A DNA stretch of 64,000 bases, from NCBI GenBank assembly GCA_913057685.1, contig CAJXOA010000008.1:1-64000 (forward strand), written 5' to 3'. This document shows, in pieces, positions 63,820-64,000 of the stretch (the stretch's first letter is position 1; each line of letters begins with the position of its first letter). This stretch comes from an uncultured Trueperaceae bacterium. Its GTDB lineage: Bacteria; Deinococcota; Deinococci; Deinococcales; Trueperaceae. The notes under the pieces are model-generated. The model saw only the letters and a program-made list of their open reading frames with translations. It did no database searches and had not been told where the DNA came from. A program made the position numbers and the translations under genes.

Positions 63820-64000
63820 TCAGCCGAGCTGTCCGTTGAGGAAGAACGCGATGACGAACGCGAAGATGATGATCGTTTCGGGGATGACGAGGTAGATCAG
63901 CACCTGACCGAACGCCTCGGGACGCTCGGCGAGCAGGCCGGCGCCGGCGGAGCCGATGGCGGACTGCGCGATGGCGACCGCGATGGCGGCGACGCCGATG
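63820..64000 (-). CDS. atpK: V-type ATP synthase subunit K (proteolipid), partial
   Basis: The last 59 residues of the membrane ring subunit are visible; the start lies beyond the right edge. It has two hydrophobic helices with the proton-binding Glu in VIPETIIIFAF and an Ala/Gly-rich first helix (QSAIGSAGAG). Position before atpE matches the Thermus order. Confidence 0.92.
   Translation of the reverse strand, partial: IGVAAIAVAIAQSAIGSAGAGLLAERPEAFGQVLIYLVIPETIIIFAFVIAFFLNGQLG

Overview
The window is very GC-rich, almost entirely coding DNA from a bacterium of the Deinococcota (Deinococcus-Thermus). The evidence is a V/A-type ATPase operon in the Thermus-like gene order (K-E-C-F-A-B-D on the minus strand), L13 and S9 proteins that read like those of Thermus, a futalosine-pathway menaquinone gene, and many promoters of the leaderless type. 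A deeper lineage such as Trueperaceae is possible but is inference. I saw no rRNA, tRNA, CRISPR array, insertion sequence or phage gene. No gene-free stretch exceeds 300 bases.

Layout. 1-5.8 kb: partial RsmJ-like methyltransferase, a class III aminotransferase, a thiosulfate sulfurtransferase, ribulose-phosphate epimerase, and accD-accA. 5.9-15.6 kb: a bactofilin, a degenerate SDR protein with nrdR and an RsmF-like rRNA methyltransferase, rplM-rpsI, uppP, the gltX-ftsY-mqnB chain, and class II aldolase. 15.6-28.5 kb: rqcH, a TPR protein, an M16C peptidase, clpB under a HAIR-like heat-shock operator, split transhydrogenase pntA1-pntA2-pntB, and pfkA. 28.6-36.8 kb: an SDR dehydrogenase, tyrS, arginase, a patatin-like lipase, a glycosyltransferase with a membrane protein, and a PhoB/PhoR-like pair divergent from phoU. 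36.9-45.3 kb: a cell-wall amidase, a four-gene chain (YtkA-like lipoprotein, membrane iron-sulfur protein, FixH-like protein, DUF554 protein), gatC, serS, N-formylglutamate amidohydrolase, and a lipoprotein hydrolase. 45.5-51.5 kb: a 1274-residue repeat surface protein with a 68-residue lipoprotein, then a basic-tailed protein coupled to folC. 51.5-58 kb: pilT and a polar amino-acid ABC transporter. 58-64 kb: the V-type ATPase operon, running off the right edge.

How the genes work together. Central carbon metabolism (pfkA, fba, rpe), fatty-acid initiation (accDA), NADPH balance (pntAB), translation (gltX, tyrS, serS, gatC, rplM, rpsI, rRNA methyltransferases), protein quality control (clpB, rqcH, M16 peptidase) and envelope functions (uppP, amidase, pilT, surface proteins) are interleaved in short operons. 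Most operons with no ribosome-binding site have a TANNNT -10 box only 5-8 bases before an ATG or GTG, so translation probably begins at the first transcribed bases.

Most unusual items: an amino-acid permease (AapQ-like) with a roughly 230-residue insert carrying two perfect EF-hand-type calcium loops; the repeat surface protein, whose promoter has 11-bp-period direct repeats placed like the Pho-box-type repeats before phoB; the YtkA/iron-sulfur/FixH-like/DUF554 operon; an SDR-fold protein without its catalytic Tyr-Lys pair translated just before nrdR; a G-rich pentamer array; and perfect palindromes at an SDR gene and at the ABC transporter promoter.
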